A stretch of DNA of 64,000 nt from Arthrobacter sp. 260 (GTDB taxonomy: Bacteria; Actinomycetota; Actinomycetes; Actinomycetales; Micrococcaceae): contig NZ_JABFOE010000001.1 of NCBI RefSeq assembly GCF_013116745.1, positions 124,001 to 188,000 of the forward strand. Reading direction: 5' to 3'. Under the pieces are notes generated by a model. It was not told where the DNA came from, did no database searches, and was given only the letters and a program-made list of their open reading frames with translations. Positions 33,900-43,034 of this stretch are shown here, piece after piece; position 1 is the first letter of the stretch, and each line of letters begins with the position of its first letter. The translations under genes and the position numbers were made by a program.

Positions 33900-34999
33900 G
33901 TGAACGGCGAGCCTCCGATGTGGCGCATTGTCGACGGGAAGAAACTGGTCAAAGAGCAATCCTCCACTATGAGACGTGAAGACGAAGTGGAAGACCTCGT
34001 GGTCTCAGACCCATCGTGTCTGGGCAAACCGCTGCTCATCATTGGGCGGCAGCGACGGCGTTCTATTACTGAAAACGGCGGTGTCGATATGCTCGCGCTC
34101 GATGCGAATGCGACCACTGTGTTAGTCGAGTTCTAGCTGGGTGGGGCCATCCGAGACACCATGAGCCAGGTTATCGAGTATTAGGCCTGGGCCACGACGC
34201 TGGACACAGACCAGATACTAGCCGCGTTCGAACGTAATCGGCCAGGTATGGACTTAGCCGAAGCCTTTCTCGAACGCTTCGGCCACCCTTTAGCGCCAGT
34301 CCTACACCTATCCCATGAGGTCATCATCGTCGCGGCGACTGTCGACTCGAAACTGAGCTCAGCATCCGGGCGTTACATCAGTGGGGTTTGCCTATCAACT
34401 TGTTCCGCTACCGCTGTTACCGCGATCTCCCCGCTATCGAGTTTGGCCCCTTGATCGAGACTGACCAGGACAGGGAGTCCGGGGCGCCGAGCAGGGGGCG
34501 ACTGGTATCAGCCGGAGAAGTCGCACGGCTCCATGCCTCACTCGACAGCTTCGACACACGCTTTGAGGAGTTTAGGCCCATTCTTGAGGCACTCAAGCGC
34601 CCGCCGGCTGCAGCCACGACATCTCATCCTATTGCCGATATGAGCGGCATTGACCAGCACATCATGCTCTTCTGGCTGACACACGCGAGGAGCCTTGCTG
34701 GGACTTCGTACCTCCGCTTCCTCTACGAGCTTTCCCTGCACTGGCTGCGCACTCAAGCTGCTGCGGGCCTGGAATTGGAGGTGCTTGACGACCTGATATT
34801 TGCAAAACGCCTGGCGAAAGCCGCGACTGCAACAGGCGAATGGATCCACCTTAAACGCCGTCCTGATAACTTGATGGACGCGCCAGAACCCTTGATGGAG
34901 TTGGTGCCTGAGTGGAAGCGCCCTAAAGGAAATCCACTCGTTAAGGGGTACTTCAGGAGCGAGTCCAACGGATGGCCTGGGGCAGCCAACCAGCTATAA
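33900..34999 (+). pseudogene. NucS/DUF91-like nuclease, decayed
   Basis: The opening (from GTG 33900 or ATG 33918) reads MWRIVDGKKLVKEQSSTMRR, then EDEVEDLVVSDPSCLGKPLL and IIGRQ...GGVDMLALDANATTVLVEF, the N-terminal pattern of NucS/DUF91-type PD-(D/E)XK nucleases (LLIIGRQ...GRIDLLALD...VVIELKRG). The frame stops at TAG 34134-34136, in place of the LKRG catalytic-lysine segment. It continues as IRDTMSQVIEY, a second TAG (34182-34184), then AWATTLDTDQIL and DLAEAFLERFGHP. A frameshift near 34346 moves it into the frame of 34388-34999, where IRALHQWGLPINLFRYRC continues the family pattern and a C-terminal domain of ~180 residues follows. With two nonsense codons and one frameshift it is non-functional unless reassembled. 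Confidence 0.7.
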
Positions 35000-35097
35000 A
35001 CACCGGCTGCAGCCGGTCCTGGGGAAGCTTGGCCGGGCACGGGAGGGCAATGGCTCGCGGAGCAGGATTGCGCAGCTTGGAGTCTCAGGTCGTCCGC

Positions 35098-35637
35098 TTA
35101 CTCTAAGTTCAGTGTCGCCATGACCTCTGCCGCCAACTCAGCCTTCAAGTAAGGGCGTGGCAGATTGAATACACGTGCACCCCACGAGTTCAGCAGGCTT
35201 TGGTAACCAGGTTTCGCCTTCGTGCCCAATAGTGCTTCGACCGGTGGGGCATAGATCGCGATGACGGTGGGAACCTCATGCGCAGCCACATTGCTTTCAA
35301 ACAACGCTTTGCCATACTCAATCTCACTGTTGGGTAGGTCAGCTGAGCTTCGTGTCGGCCTGCGAACGAGGTCAGCGAAACCGACGCCAGCCTGAAGCGC
35401 CGCCCGTTCGGACTGACGCTCACCTTCGTTGAGCTCAATGAGCCCTGCTTTCACCAGCATCGTGATCCGACCGCGCGCGCCCTTCCCTTGAAAATAGTGT
35501 CCGGCCGCAACACTATCCAGCGAGAGATTGATTCCGACTATCACCACCCGCGGTCGAGCGGGCCAGACTTCGGGCAAGGTGAGTACCTCTGCGCCCATCC
35601 ACTCGATGCGTTCCTGGTACCTGATGAGGTCGGCCAT
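35098..35637 (-). CDS. Mug/TDG-like mismatch uracil/thymine-DNA glycosylase
   Basis: A 179-residue protein. RPRVVIVGINLSLDSVAAGH matches motif 1 of the Mug/TDG branch of uracil-DNA glycosylases (GINPGLxSxxxGH), with the catalytic-type Asn kept but Pro-Gly changed to Leu-Ser. GVGFADLVRRPTRSSADL corresponds to the family GxGxTDLVxRPTxxADEL segment. Motif 2 (NPSG) is poorly conserved: VFNLPRP lies at about its place. It should remove mismatched uracil or thymine, or a modified base. It lies beside the OLD nuclease on the same strand, 139 bases downstream of it. Confidence 0.65.
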   Translation of the reverse strand: MADLIRYQERIEWMGAEVLTLPEVWPARPRVVIVGINLSLDSVAAGHYFQGKGARGRITMLVKAGLIELNEGERQSERAALQAGVGFADLVRRPTRSSADLPNSEIEYGKALFESNVAAHEVPTVIAIYAPPVEALLGTKAKPGYQSLLNSWGARVFNLPRPYLKAELAAEVMATLNLE

Positions 35638-35776
35638 GCTGTTAGCTGTCCGTTCCTATCCTCGGAATCCGGACTGTCCTACGCCGACATCCAATGCCAC
35701 CGATTAAAAACAGCACTTCCGGTGATACCTGCCCACAACATAACTGACATTATGTTGTGCCTTTCGAAGGTTCGGA

Positions 35777-37495
35777 CTAAGAATGACGGTTGGCGGCCTC
35801 GATTAGGGCAATGACTTTCCTTACTTGCCTCTTCAAGTCAAGCGGCCAGTCATCCGCCCACAATATGGTTGCAGCTTTCGAAACGGCGACCTTGCTCGGT
35901 TGCTGTATACCTAGCCGCGCTGAAGCGAGGGGATTCGACCATTGATCCTGAGTGGGTAGCATGCGACCCCCAATAGATGGATGGGCGGCACGTACCGCAC
36001 GAGTGAGGACGTGTTCGGGGACGTAGTTTTCTATAGTGTAGCCCGCGGTCACCCAAGCTAGGCTCGTTGTTGGGTCCTCCTGGAGACCAGCGATAACTCG
36101 CTGCTTACTAGTGTTGAGCCGGGCGTGTTTGCTCTTCCTATCTGAGTCAATGAGAACCATCATGTAGCGGTTAAGATTTCGAAGCGAGATGAATTCGTCC
36201 ACCTCCTCCGCATCAAGAGGTGAGAGCGCGCTAAGTAAGGCTCCTCCGTAAAACATCAACGAATAGTGTGTGCCCTCGATAAACCTTCCTGGTGCAAGCT
36301 TCTCAATCCAGTATTTGAGGTAGATGCGATCGGAAGGTCCTTCGACCCATAAGACCGCGTTCGTTTGGACTAGGTCCGACGGGCGGTACCCGAGATCTGC
36401 GCACACCACAGCACGAGCCCTCGCGGACCCTGCGAATCGCACGCTTGATGCACCACTGTTGCGGGCAACGTGAAAGATGCTTCCGATCTCAGAATCCAGC
36501 ATATGAGCGGAATGTGTCGCGATAAAGTACTGATTTGTTGTGCTCGATGAAAGGTAACGGAGAAGTTTGCGCTGAAGTACCGGGTGAAGATGTACCTCAG
36601 GTTCTTCCATGCAGATAATCGAGTTCTGCGTAACTGTCGCTGCGGCCGCGATAATGACCACTTCGTGGACCCCGGTCCCGACATTCTCAATCGGTAAGGT
36701 TTGACCACCTTGGGTAACATGGATTGTTGATAGGTCATGCGGGACGTCGATAGTAATACTTGGATCGTCGAGCACAGCACGGACGAAATCCTGTACCTTC
36801 CCGAAAAGCTCCTTATCTGCCAGTCGATCCGTTGACGGATTCTGTAACTCAAGTAGACGGCGCTTGATGCTCAGCCCGTTCAGGTCGGGCGCTTCGTTAT
36901 TGCCGGCTGAAATTGTTCTCACACCACTCACGGTGAAGGCGGAAGGGGCAGCCGGCCTTGAGGAGCATATCCACCGGAGGACTCTGTATTCGTCCTCGCC
37001 CGCTCCGCCTCCGCCGGAATGGGTCAAAAGCATGGATAGGTCACGAGCCACCGGGCTGCCCGCCGATTCTCGAGCCATCTGTTTCAAGGCCTCTTGATCG
37101 GTACCAACACCGTTGGTGGGAAAGCCCACAACATCAGATTCCAGATTTGGAAAGGTAATTCCCCGAAGTTTCAGAAAAGCGGTCAATTTGCTTAGTGTCT
37201 GCGGCGACTGAGATCTAACGGTTTCCCACTCGAGTACGTCCGCAAGATCGTACAACTCCCATCGCATGAACGAACGCTCCGCGTCTCCGAGCGGGCGATC
37301 CCAAGAGGATGGTGGTGCGGCATCACTCCCATATGTATCGGCGATGACACGCAAGATATTCGATTTTCCCGTGTTGTTCTGACCGACGATGAGATTGATT
37401 CCACGGAGGGGAAACATCAGCGCCAGCTGATCCGAAGGAAAACTCCTGTAGCCGCGAAAAGCGAATCCTTTGATACTCGTCATGGTTTCAATCAT
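35777..37495 (-). CDS. OLD-type AAA ATPase with TOPRIM nuclease domain
   Basis: A 572-residue protein. The N-terminal ABC-type ATPase has Walker A (VGQNNTGKSN, Lys44), a signature-like LPIENVGTGVHEVV, Walker B (SIICMEEPEVHLHP) and the H-loop (IATHSAHML). The C-terminal TOPRIM domain has the acidic LWVEGPSDRIYLKYW and MVLIDSDRKSK. This is the architecture of OLD family (overcoming lysogenisation defect) proteins, many of which give phage resistance alone or with a partner. No Gabija-like helicase is next to it, so it appears to be a class 1, single-gene OLD. The start is ATG 37495 or ATG 37483. Codon use is AT-richer than that of neighbouring core genes. Confidence 0.88.
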   Translation of the reverse strand: MIETMTSIKGFAFRGYRSFPSDQLALMFPLRGINLIVGQNNTGKSNILRVIADTYGSDAAPPSSWDRPLGDAERSFMRWELYDLADVLEWETVRSQSPQTLSKLTAFLKLRGITFPNLESDVVGFPTNGVGTDQEALKQMARESAGSPVARDLSMLLTHSGGGGAGEDEYRVLRWICSSRPAAPSAFTVSGVRTISAGNNEAPDLNGLSIKRRLLELQNPSTDRLADKELFGKVQDFVRAVLDDPSITIDVPHDLSTIHVTQGGQTLPIENVGTGVHEVVIIAAAATVTQNSIICMEEPEVHLHPVLQRKLLRYLSSSTTNQYFIATHSAHMLDSEIGSIFHVARNSGASSVRFAGSARARAVVCADLGYRPSDLVQTNAVLWVEGPSDRIYLKYWIEKLAPGRFIEGTHYSLMFYGGALLSALSPLDAEEVDEFISLRNLNRYMMVLIDSDRKSKHARLNTSKQRVIAGLQEDPTTSLAWVTAGYTIENYVPEHVLTRAVRAAHPSIGGRMLPTQDQWSNPLASARLGIQQPSKVAVSKAATILWADDWPLDLKRQVRKVIALIEAANRHS

Positions 37496-37593
37496 TGCCT
37501 ACACCGTGGTGAAGGCGTTCGTTTTGAAGGGAATCGAGGTGGATCATTCTCGCAGACGGGTATCCGGGTATAACTCACCGGTACGATCTAGCC

Positions 37594-38382
37594 ATGACCG
37601 AACGCCAACAAATCCAAAACTCCGGATCGAATTTCACCCAGGTGCTGGACGCTGCGGCGAGGCTACCAGGTGCGAGGATCAGCAGGGCCGCCTACCTGCG
37701 AACAGCGCTCAAGCGCCATTGCACCGAGGAGCAGATCGCCAGGGCAATCGCCGAAAGTCCAGCGGCAGCGGGTATTCCTCTCAAGGTCATCAATGAGATA
37801 GCAAACACCTCCATCGTGTATGAGACGAGTAAGGTCACGGGCTTGTCGACCATTGCCGGCATTCCCGGCGGCCTGGCGATGGTCGGCACCGTGCCAGCCG
37901 ACATAGCGCAGTACATGGGGCACATGCTTCGAATCTCCCAGAAGCTTGCCTACATCTACAGTTGGCCTGATCTGTTCGCCGATGATGGCGAAGATATCGA
38001 TGAAGCAACCGAGAGCATGCTGACTTTGTTCGTGGGTGTGATGTTCGGAGTGCAAATTGCCCAGGGTGGTGTCGCCAGAGTCGCTGGAATGATCGCCGGC
38101 AACGTAGCCAAGAAACTACCCCAGCAAGCCTTGACCAAGGGAGTCGTTTACCCAGTTGTGAAAAGAGTTGCTGGCTATATTGGCGCGAACATGACCAAGA
38201 AGATCTTCGCTAGCGGAGTTGCTAAATTCATCCCCGTCGTTGGTGCAGTGCTGTCTGGGGGACTCACCTTGGGAACGTTTCTTCCCATGTCCAAACGACT
38301 ACAAAAACATCTGGCCAGTTTGGAGCTCACCAAACCAGGACACCGAACCGATGAGACAGAGATCATTACCCTCGGGTCGTAG
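37594..38382 (+). CDS. Hypothetical protein with Gly-rich hydrophobic core
   Basis: A 262-residue protein. A helical N-terminus (~1-70) is followed by a hydrophobic Gly-rich segment (LSTIAGIPGGLAMVGTVPAD), a further helical pair and a second Gly-rich hydrophobic stretch near the C-terminus (FIPVVGAVLSGGLTLGTFLP). It resembles EcsC-like and other uncharacterised bacterial proteins that carry glycine-zipper segments able to insert in membranes, but I cannot assign a family. It is divergent from the OLD gene, 98 bases away. Confidence 0.65.
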   Translation: MTERQQIQNSGSNFTQVLDAAARLPGARISRAAYLRTALKRHCTEEQIARAIAESPAAAGIPLKVINEIANTSIVYETSKVTGLSTIAGIPGGLAMVGTVPADIAQYMGHMLRISQKLAYIYSWPDLFADDGEDIDEATESMLTLFVGVMFGVQIAQGGVARVAGMIAGNVAKKLPQQALTKGVVYPVVKRVAGYIGANMTKKIFASGVAKFIPVVGAVLSGGLTLGTFLPMSKRLQKHLASLELTKPGHRTDETEIITLGS

Positions 38383-38509
38383 GCTGACCTTCACGAGGAT
38401 CCTTACTGAAAGATGTCGGGGGATGCGGGACTGGGTCCTAGCGGGTGCCGTTTGTGACCCCGTCCGACAAGTTGCACGGAGGTCTAGTTGGTTGTCAACC
38501 AGGGCAGTG

Positions 38510-39237
38510 TCACGGTTTGTGGGCCGTAACGACCAGACTGCCGATGCCCTGCCCGGCTGGCTCGCCCTCGAATCCGCCGGAGACCTCGTTGACGACCAGT
38601 CCTGCCTGGCTGAGCATGGAGCGCAGATGCTCTTCTGAACGGAAGCGCAGGGTGCCACATCCAATATTCTCCGTGCCATCAGCGCCGACTTCATTAGCGA
38701 AGAATTCAACCAAGCCGTTCGCCTCATCAACCTGGGTGGTCTGGTACCATTGCTGGCTTTCCCCTTCAGGGAGTTGGACAGCTTTGTGGCTGCGTTCTTT
38801 CGTCCAGGCTTCCAACCCTCGTCCCATTGGGTCACGGCTGTCGAAGGCCAGTCGGCCGCCCGCGACAAGGTGGTGAGCGATATCGGCGAATGACCGGGCT
38901 AACTCTGCGTCGTCGAGAATTTCCTGAATAACGTTCGCGCTCATGATTGCCGTGTCGAACTCGTAGCCCGGTGGAATAGCTGTCGAATCACCCTCGATCC
39001 ATTCCATCTGACCGGCGTTCGGCTTTGCCTGCGCCGCTTCCAGTCTTGACCCATTTGGGTCCACACCTGTGACTTTGCATCCTGCCAGCGCGACCGCCAG
39101 AGTCACGCGTCCGGTGCCGCAGCCAAGGTCGAGCACCCGGGCAGCAGCGACCGATGTGGCGAATTTAGGAAGAACTCGTCGTCAACGCCCCAGGTGTTGA
39201 CCACATCGTACAAATCAGAGGCATGAGAGTCAGTCAT
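38510..39237 (-). pseudogene. Class I SAM-dependent methyltransferase, frameshifted
   Basis: From about 39136 to 38510 the frame encodes a Rossmann methyltransferase: motif I VLDLGCGTGRVT, GVDPNGSRLEAA (acidic loop), TAIMSANVIQEI and a C-terminal LRFRSEEHLRSMLSQAG. The natural start is ATG 39237, giving TDSHASDLYDVVNTWGVDDEFF, the usual opening of such proteins. This is out of frame with motif I, and the join falls at an A-run (CCTAAATTCGCC on the minus strand, near 39162-39168) where one extra A would restore a continuous protein. It is either a recent loss or a base-calling error. Target of methylation unknown. Confidence 0.65.
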
Positions 39238-39299
39238 CGAGCCAGAGTATCTGACCCGCCCGCATCAGTCTGGCCGCCACCGGCACGGGTGAACCGATA

Positions 39300-39467
39300 T
39301 CAGATCGACGGCATCGTCATCGCGGCCAGTTTTTTGACGGTGGGAGACGTCTCGCGACCTAGCTTCTGGTCGAGAACTACTTTCAACTGCGCAGCGAAGA
39401 TCTCGCTGCGCAGCATCCTCAGCAGCTCATTCGTGTCGACTGCATCATATTCCCGGTGTCCAGCCAT
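39300..39467 (-). CDS. Small protein, 55 residues
   Basis: The start is ATG 39467, which has a perfect AAGGAGG six bases upstream; the longer frame (to 39557) has no such site. The product is charged and helical (MAGHREYDAVDTNELLRMLR, then SEIFAAQLKVVLDQKLGRET) with no Cys and no membrane segment. The excellent ribosome site and amphipathic helices make it a real gene. Function is unknown; it could be a small regulator or an antitoxin-like protein. Confidence 0.6.
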   Translation of the reverse strand: MAGHREYDAVDTNELLRMLRSEIFAAQLKVVLDQKLGRETSPTVKKLAAMTMPSI

Positions 39468-39578
39468 CAGCTTCCTCCTTGGCATCGCGCTCGTTTCACT
39501 CTTCCCTGAAATAAGGGCGTAGCGCGTGAGGTCATGCCTGCAACACCTGCGCACCATCCTATGATTCTTTCTGGGCAG

Positions 39579-40302
39579 TCACATTGAGAACTCAGCCCAC
39601 AATGGATAGTGGTCGGAGATCCGCCAGGACACTTCGTTGCGAGTGAGATCGGTGTAGAGGTGGGGGATAAAGTCGAAGTGTCCGGCCCGGCCGGTGTAGG
39701 TCATTGATTCCAGCAGTGAGGTTCCATCGGGTTCTGAAAACCAGGCGATCTGGTCGTAGAAGTGGTTCGAGCCGTCGGCGCCGAAGATGGTTCTTGGCAC
39801 TGTGTTCAGTTCCGTGGGTGGCCACAGCCCGGTGGAGATGAATGCTTCGAAGAGCGGATCGTCGATCCGGTCGAGGTTGAAGTTACCCAGCACGAGAAGG
39901 TTCTGGTTCCAGTCCTTGGGCCGGTCCGCCCAGGCTCGCATCCACTGTGCAAAAGCGGTGATCTCTGGAAGCCTCCGCGCGGGGTTATCTCCCCAGAGGA
40001 CGTGAACAGTGGTCAAAAGGAAGTCGACCCCACCCCGCGCGAATTCTGCGGCATATGGGGTGCGTGCAAACTGGTCGGCCGGTCCCTCAGCGGCCGGCGG
40101 TAGAACAATCTCGCCGACAAGGCCTGAAGCCTGCACCCGGTCAGTGTCGTAAAGGAACGTCAGGCGTTCTGTTCCCCGCCGAACCCTCGGTGACATCCGA
40201 AGTGATGAATTTCCAGGTCGGACCTAATAGGGCCATAAGTGTCCGCAACGCAGTGTCAAGGACGAGCGCTTCGCTCTGAACCCTTCGCCCAGCGCGAGAC
40301 AC
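39579..40302 (-). pseudogene. Endonuclease/exonuclease/phosphatase (EEP) family protein, broken
   Basis: The reading frame 40196-39579 encodes the C-terminal two-thirds of an EEP-fold protein: ERLTFLYDTDRV, LLTTVHVLWGD, LLVLGNFNLDRIDD (the family GDFN is GNFN here), FYDQIAWF and ISDHYPLWAEF. Just upstream, another frame (40302-~40172) carries the preceding part (LDTALRTLMALLGPTWKFIT then SDVTEGSAGN), so a frameshift lies near 40168-40176. Upstream of 40302 there is an in-frame stop and no N-terminal catalytic segment, so the 5' end is also missing. The Asp-to-Asn change at GNFN would itself impair metal catalysis. Confidence 0.65.
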
Positions 40303-40523
40303 CTATTGACTGGCGTGATAGACCCCAGCGGAGTTCGCTCGAAGAGCTTCAAACCCGCGGTAGCTCCCACCCTTTGCGACCGGGAACACCAGTTGGGTGG
40401 GTGGAGCCATGTGCAGTCTTCCCAGGTGAAATGGGCACTTTTACGCTTTGAATAAGCTCAAGCCTTAGCGGCTTAGCTCTCGCTAATTTGGTTCTGATGG
40501 TGTTCACCAGTAAAGGTAATCCA

Positions 40524-41735
40524 ATGACGTCAGTAATACTTGGCTTGCTCGGGGCAGGCTTCTTGAATGTGCTGTATTTGACTATGCGCTCTGAATGGCC
40601 TGAGTCGTATATGTCAGTCCGCACTGCGCTGGACAAGGCTCCGCGATCAAGTGCGTCGAGGTACCTCCTTTTCCGTTGCATACCTACCTATGCGGTGGGA
40701 ATCTTGCTGGCCATCACAGTGGAACGATTGGATGGTAACGTCCTGGTCGCCTTGATCTGTATGGGTGTGCCGTATGCCCTGCTGAACGACGGGCGCGCCA
40801 TGTGGCGTTTGCGGCGCCGAGGATCAGGTCGCGGCCCTGTGCTGTGGTTCTACTACGTCTTCAACCTGGTCCTGATCACGGGGCTTGTGGCGCTGTCCTT
40901 GACTACCTACCGCGTTTACATGGAATTCGTTCCGGAGCCCGATGAGCTTATTTTCGCCCTGTGGACCGCCGTCTTCGCCGCCGTGCTTGCCACAGCTTTT
41001 CAGCAGCTCTTGCGAACCCCAAACCTAAGTGTCGAACAAAAGTTGGCAGCCGCTCGAAAGGACATGGGTGAAGGCACTTGGGCATATGTGGAGGAGGCGG
41101 CCTCTAACGCCAACTGCGAGCCGGTACTGATGCGTGCCATCGTGGCCGCCGAAGCGTTGCAACGCCCGCGGTGGATGCGGCGCTTGGAGCGAGCCAAAGG
41201 ACGTGTCATTCCGGAGGGCAGCTATGGAGTTGCGCAGATGACCGCGTCCAAACCGTTAAGTGATGCCCAATCCGTGCAAGCTCTCTGTGACCAGCATGCT
41301 GGATATTATCCTGTCCGAAATTCGGCAGGTTACGTGCGCGATGCCCTGCTCAGGGCTCGTATAGAGAAACACAACTCCAATCCCGAATTTGTGGCGTCTG
41401 TCATGGAGTTTTATCACCACTTGACCCCATGGGTTCAGCACCATTCAGCGAGTATAAGTTATGACGGACGACCACATATTGAAGTCGTCGGAGTGCAGAG
41501 GATAGGCAGTCAGTTCGAAATTAAGGGCTTTGCGGTTATACCGAGTTCCCAATTATGCGCCGCGTACTGCGACGACGCGGGCTGGCATTCCCCGGTTGAA
41601 ATTCAGGATCCGGGTGATCGTCGGCAAGGGTGGGGGACTCGGGTGCCGCTGGAAGCGACACAGGTGGTCGTCTACGAATGTTCCAATGGAAATCTTGACG
41701 ACCAAAATTCCGTCACTTTGAGTTTGGAGTATTAG
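40524..41735 (+). CDS. Membrane protein with lysozyme-like motif
   Basis: About 403 residues from ATG 40524 (AAAGG upstream; an earlier ATG at 40488 adds 12). Five hydrophobic helices lie in the first ~165 residues. A soluble region follows with VLMRAIVAAEALQRPRWMRR and, after ~15 residues, EGSYGVAQMTASKPLSD. The spaced Glu and (G/S)-Y-G-V-A-Q resemble the catalytic Glu and GxxGxMQ block of lytic transglycosylases and lysozyme-like folds. The C-terminal ~120 residues are beta-rich. A membrane-anchored murein-cleaving effector in a defence island is a reasonable guess, but it rests on a short motif. Confidence 0.6.
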   Translation: MTSVILGLLGAGFLNVLYLTMRSEWPESYMSVRTALDKAPRSSASRYLLFRCIPTYAVGILLAITVERLDGNVLVALICMGVPYALLNDGRAMWRLRRRGSGRGPVLWFYYVFNLVLITGLVALSLTTYRVYMEFVPEPDELIFALWTAVFAAVLATAFQQLLRTPNLSVEQKLAAARKDMGEGTWAYVEEAASNANCEPVLMRAIVAAEALQRPRWMRRLERAKGRVIPEGSYGVAQMTASKPLSDAQSVQALCDQHAGYYPVRNSAGYVRDALLRARIEKHNSNPEFVASVMEFYHHLTPWVQHHSASISYDGRPHIEVVGVQRIGSQFEIKGFAVIPSSQLCAAYCDDAGWHSPVEIQDPGDRRQGWGTRVPLEATQVVVYECSNGNLDDQNSVTLSLEY

Positions 41736-41895
41736 TGAAGTCCGTCCAGCCTGGACATTCCGAGAGGCGGACCATCGGGCGCACGCCTGCGACCCAATGT
41801 TCGCGTCGTGTTGTTGCACGATGGGTATCAGACCACTGAACGCGATGAAGTTCCGCCTCAATTAGGCATTTGGGGCCTGGCCTTGGGGTACGACT

Positions 41896-42288
41896 CTAGC
41901 TGCCTGCTTTTCGGATTTCTTCCTGCAGCCCCTGCGCGAAGAACTCGGGGATCGGCGATTGGGTGTTCTCAGAAGAAATCCAGTAGTTTCCCGTGAGTCG
42001 CCCATAATCGTTGAAATCGATCTCGGCCTTCCACGTGGTTAGGCCACTATTAGAGCGCATGGTGAGATGGACAGTCATTCCAGAGGCTAGTACCCGGGCG
42101 ACCCGCGGGGTCTTCCTCCCGATTCGATCTGCGGCGTCGTTGAAATCACGCTGCGTTACTGTATCGTCAAACTGAATCGGAGTGCTCTTGCGGCGGTTGG
42201 TTACCTGATTTGATCGATAGGTCTGCACGATGCCGTTGCCAATGAGAGCAGCGAAGCCACCGATAATCGCCTTGTCGAAAAATCCCAC
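41896..42288 (-). CDS. Small hypothetical protein with N-terminal helix
   Basis: A 130-residue protein with a GTG start and GGAGG seven bases upstream. A short hydrophobic Gly-rich segment (KAIIGGFAALIGNGIVQTY) opens it, followed by a beta-rich domain (TVHLTMRSNSGLTTWKAEID; FNDYGRLTGNYWIS). It is likely membrane-anchored with a small cytoplasmic or surface domain. I do not recognise the family. Confidence 0.6.
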   Translation of the reverse strand: MGFFDKAIIGGFAALIGNGIVQTYRSNQVTNRRKSTPIQFDDTVTQRDFNDAADRIGRKTPRVARVLASGMTVHLTMRSNSGLTTWKAEIDFNDYGRLTGNYWISSENTQSPIPEFFAQGLQEEIRKAGS

Positions 42289-42415
42289 GCCGCCTCCAAT
42301 TGAAATCTTGTAGAAAAGAATACCCGCAAGAGGGGCCCTTGCGGCACGCCTCGATCAAGAAACGTCGCCAGACGTTCAAGCAATACTTCGAGTTGAGAGC
42401 TTTTTCAATCTGGGT

Positions 42416-42598
42416 GTGACTGAAAGCGAAAATCCGCAAATGAGCGATGCACCAAACCTGCGCCTGCTCGTTCCAGCCAACAACGAGGGCAACTGGTCTG
42501 ACTATGGACGCCGACGATTTCAGGTGGTGCCGTCAGCAACGACCAGCAACATAGCCAACCGGATGACGAGGCGCCAGCGCTCCGGGAGTTGCGAATAG
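42416..42598 (+). other. Short open frame, possible gene fragment
   Basis: Sixty codons from ATG 42416 (SDAPNLRLLVPANNEGNWSD), then basic sequence. It overlaps the Mrr-like remnant on the other strand and has no clear ribosome site. The first ~35 residues look protein-like, so it may be a truncated 5' end of a lost gene. Confidence 0.25.
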
Positions 42599-42800
42599 CG
42601 CTCTAGCACCAGAGAGACCACGTCTTCATCGGTGAGGAGTCGAACACCGGGGCGGGCGTTCCACTGCCAATGCCTCGCGGCTGTAGGAGCCCAATGTAAC
42701 GAAGAGTGCCAATTCACCCACGCCCTGTGTGCCGATTAGCTGTTGAACCTCGGGAGAGCCGATGGTCCCGGTTCGCCTGTCAGGCGACCAAGAGCGAGTG
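42520..42800 (-). pseudogene. Mrr-like restriction endonuclease remnant
   Basis: One minus-strand frame carries GTIGSPEVQQLIGTQGVGEL and ALFVTLGSYSREALAVER, which matches the Mrr-fold pattern GxVGxPEVQQFxGxL...xGxFVTTGxFSxEA. After a frameshift near 42655-42660 the family C-terminus continues in another frame (RPGVRLLTDEDVVSLVLERY). The catalytic upstream part is not visible, so this is a truncated, frameshifted fragment of a modification-dependent restriction enzyme. Confidence 0.55.
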
Positions 42801-43034
42801 CGTCGCTCATCGAATGCACCTGTCGGCGGCCAGACTTTCATGGCTTTGCGGGTTCCGCTAACTGTACGGAGCAGTATGTTGCGGCCGGTACGATGGGGAC
42901 TGCTGATGTGTTGAAACCACAATGACGAATTCCGCCGTTCAGTACTGCGGAACCAAGATTTAGCTGATGTGATGGCAGTTGCCGAGCCGATGCCGCCAGC
43001 GAGCGTGCCGTCCGAGGATAGAGAAGGCCAGTTC

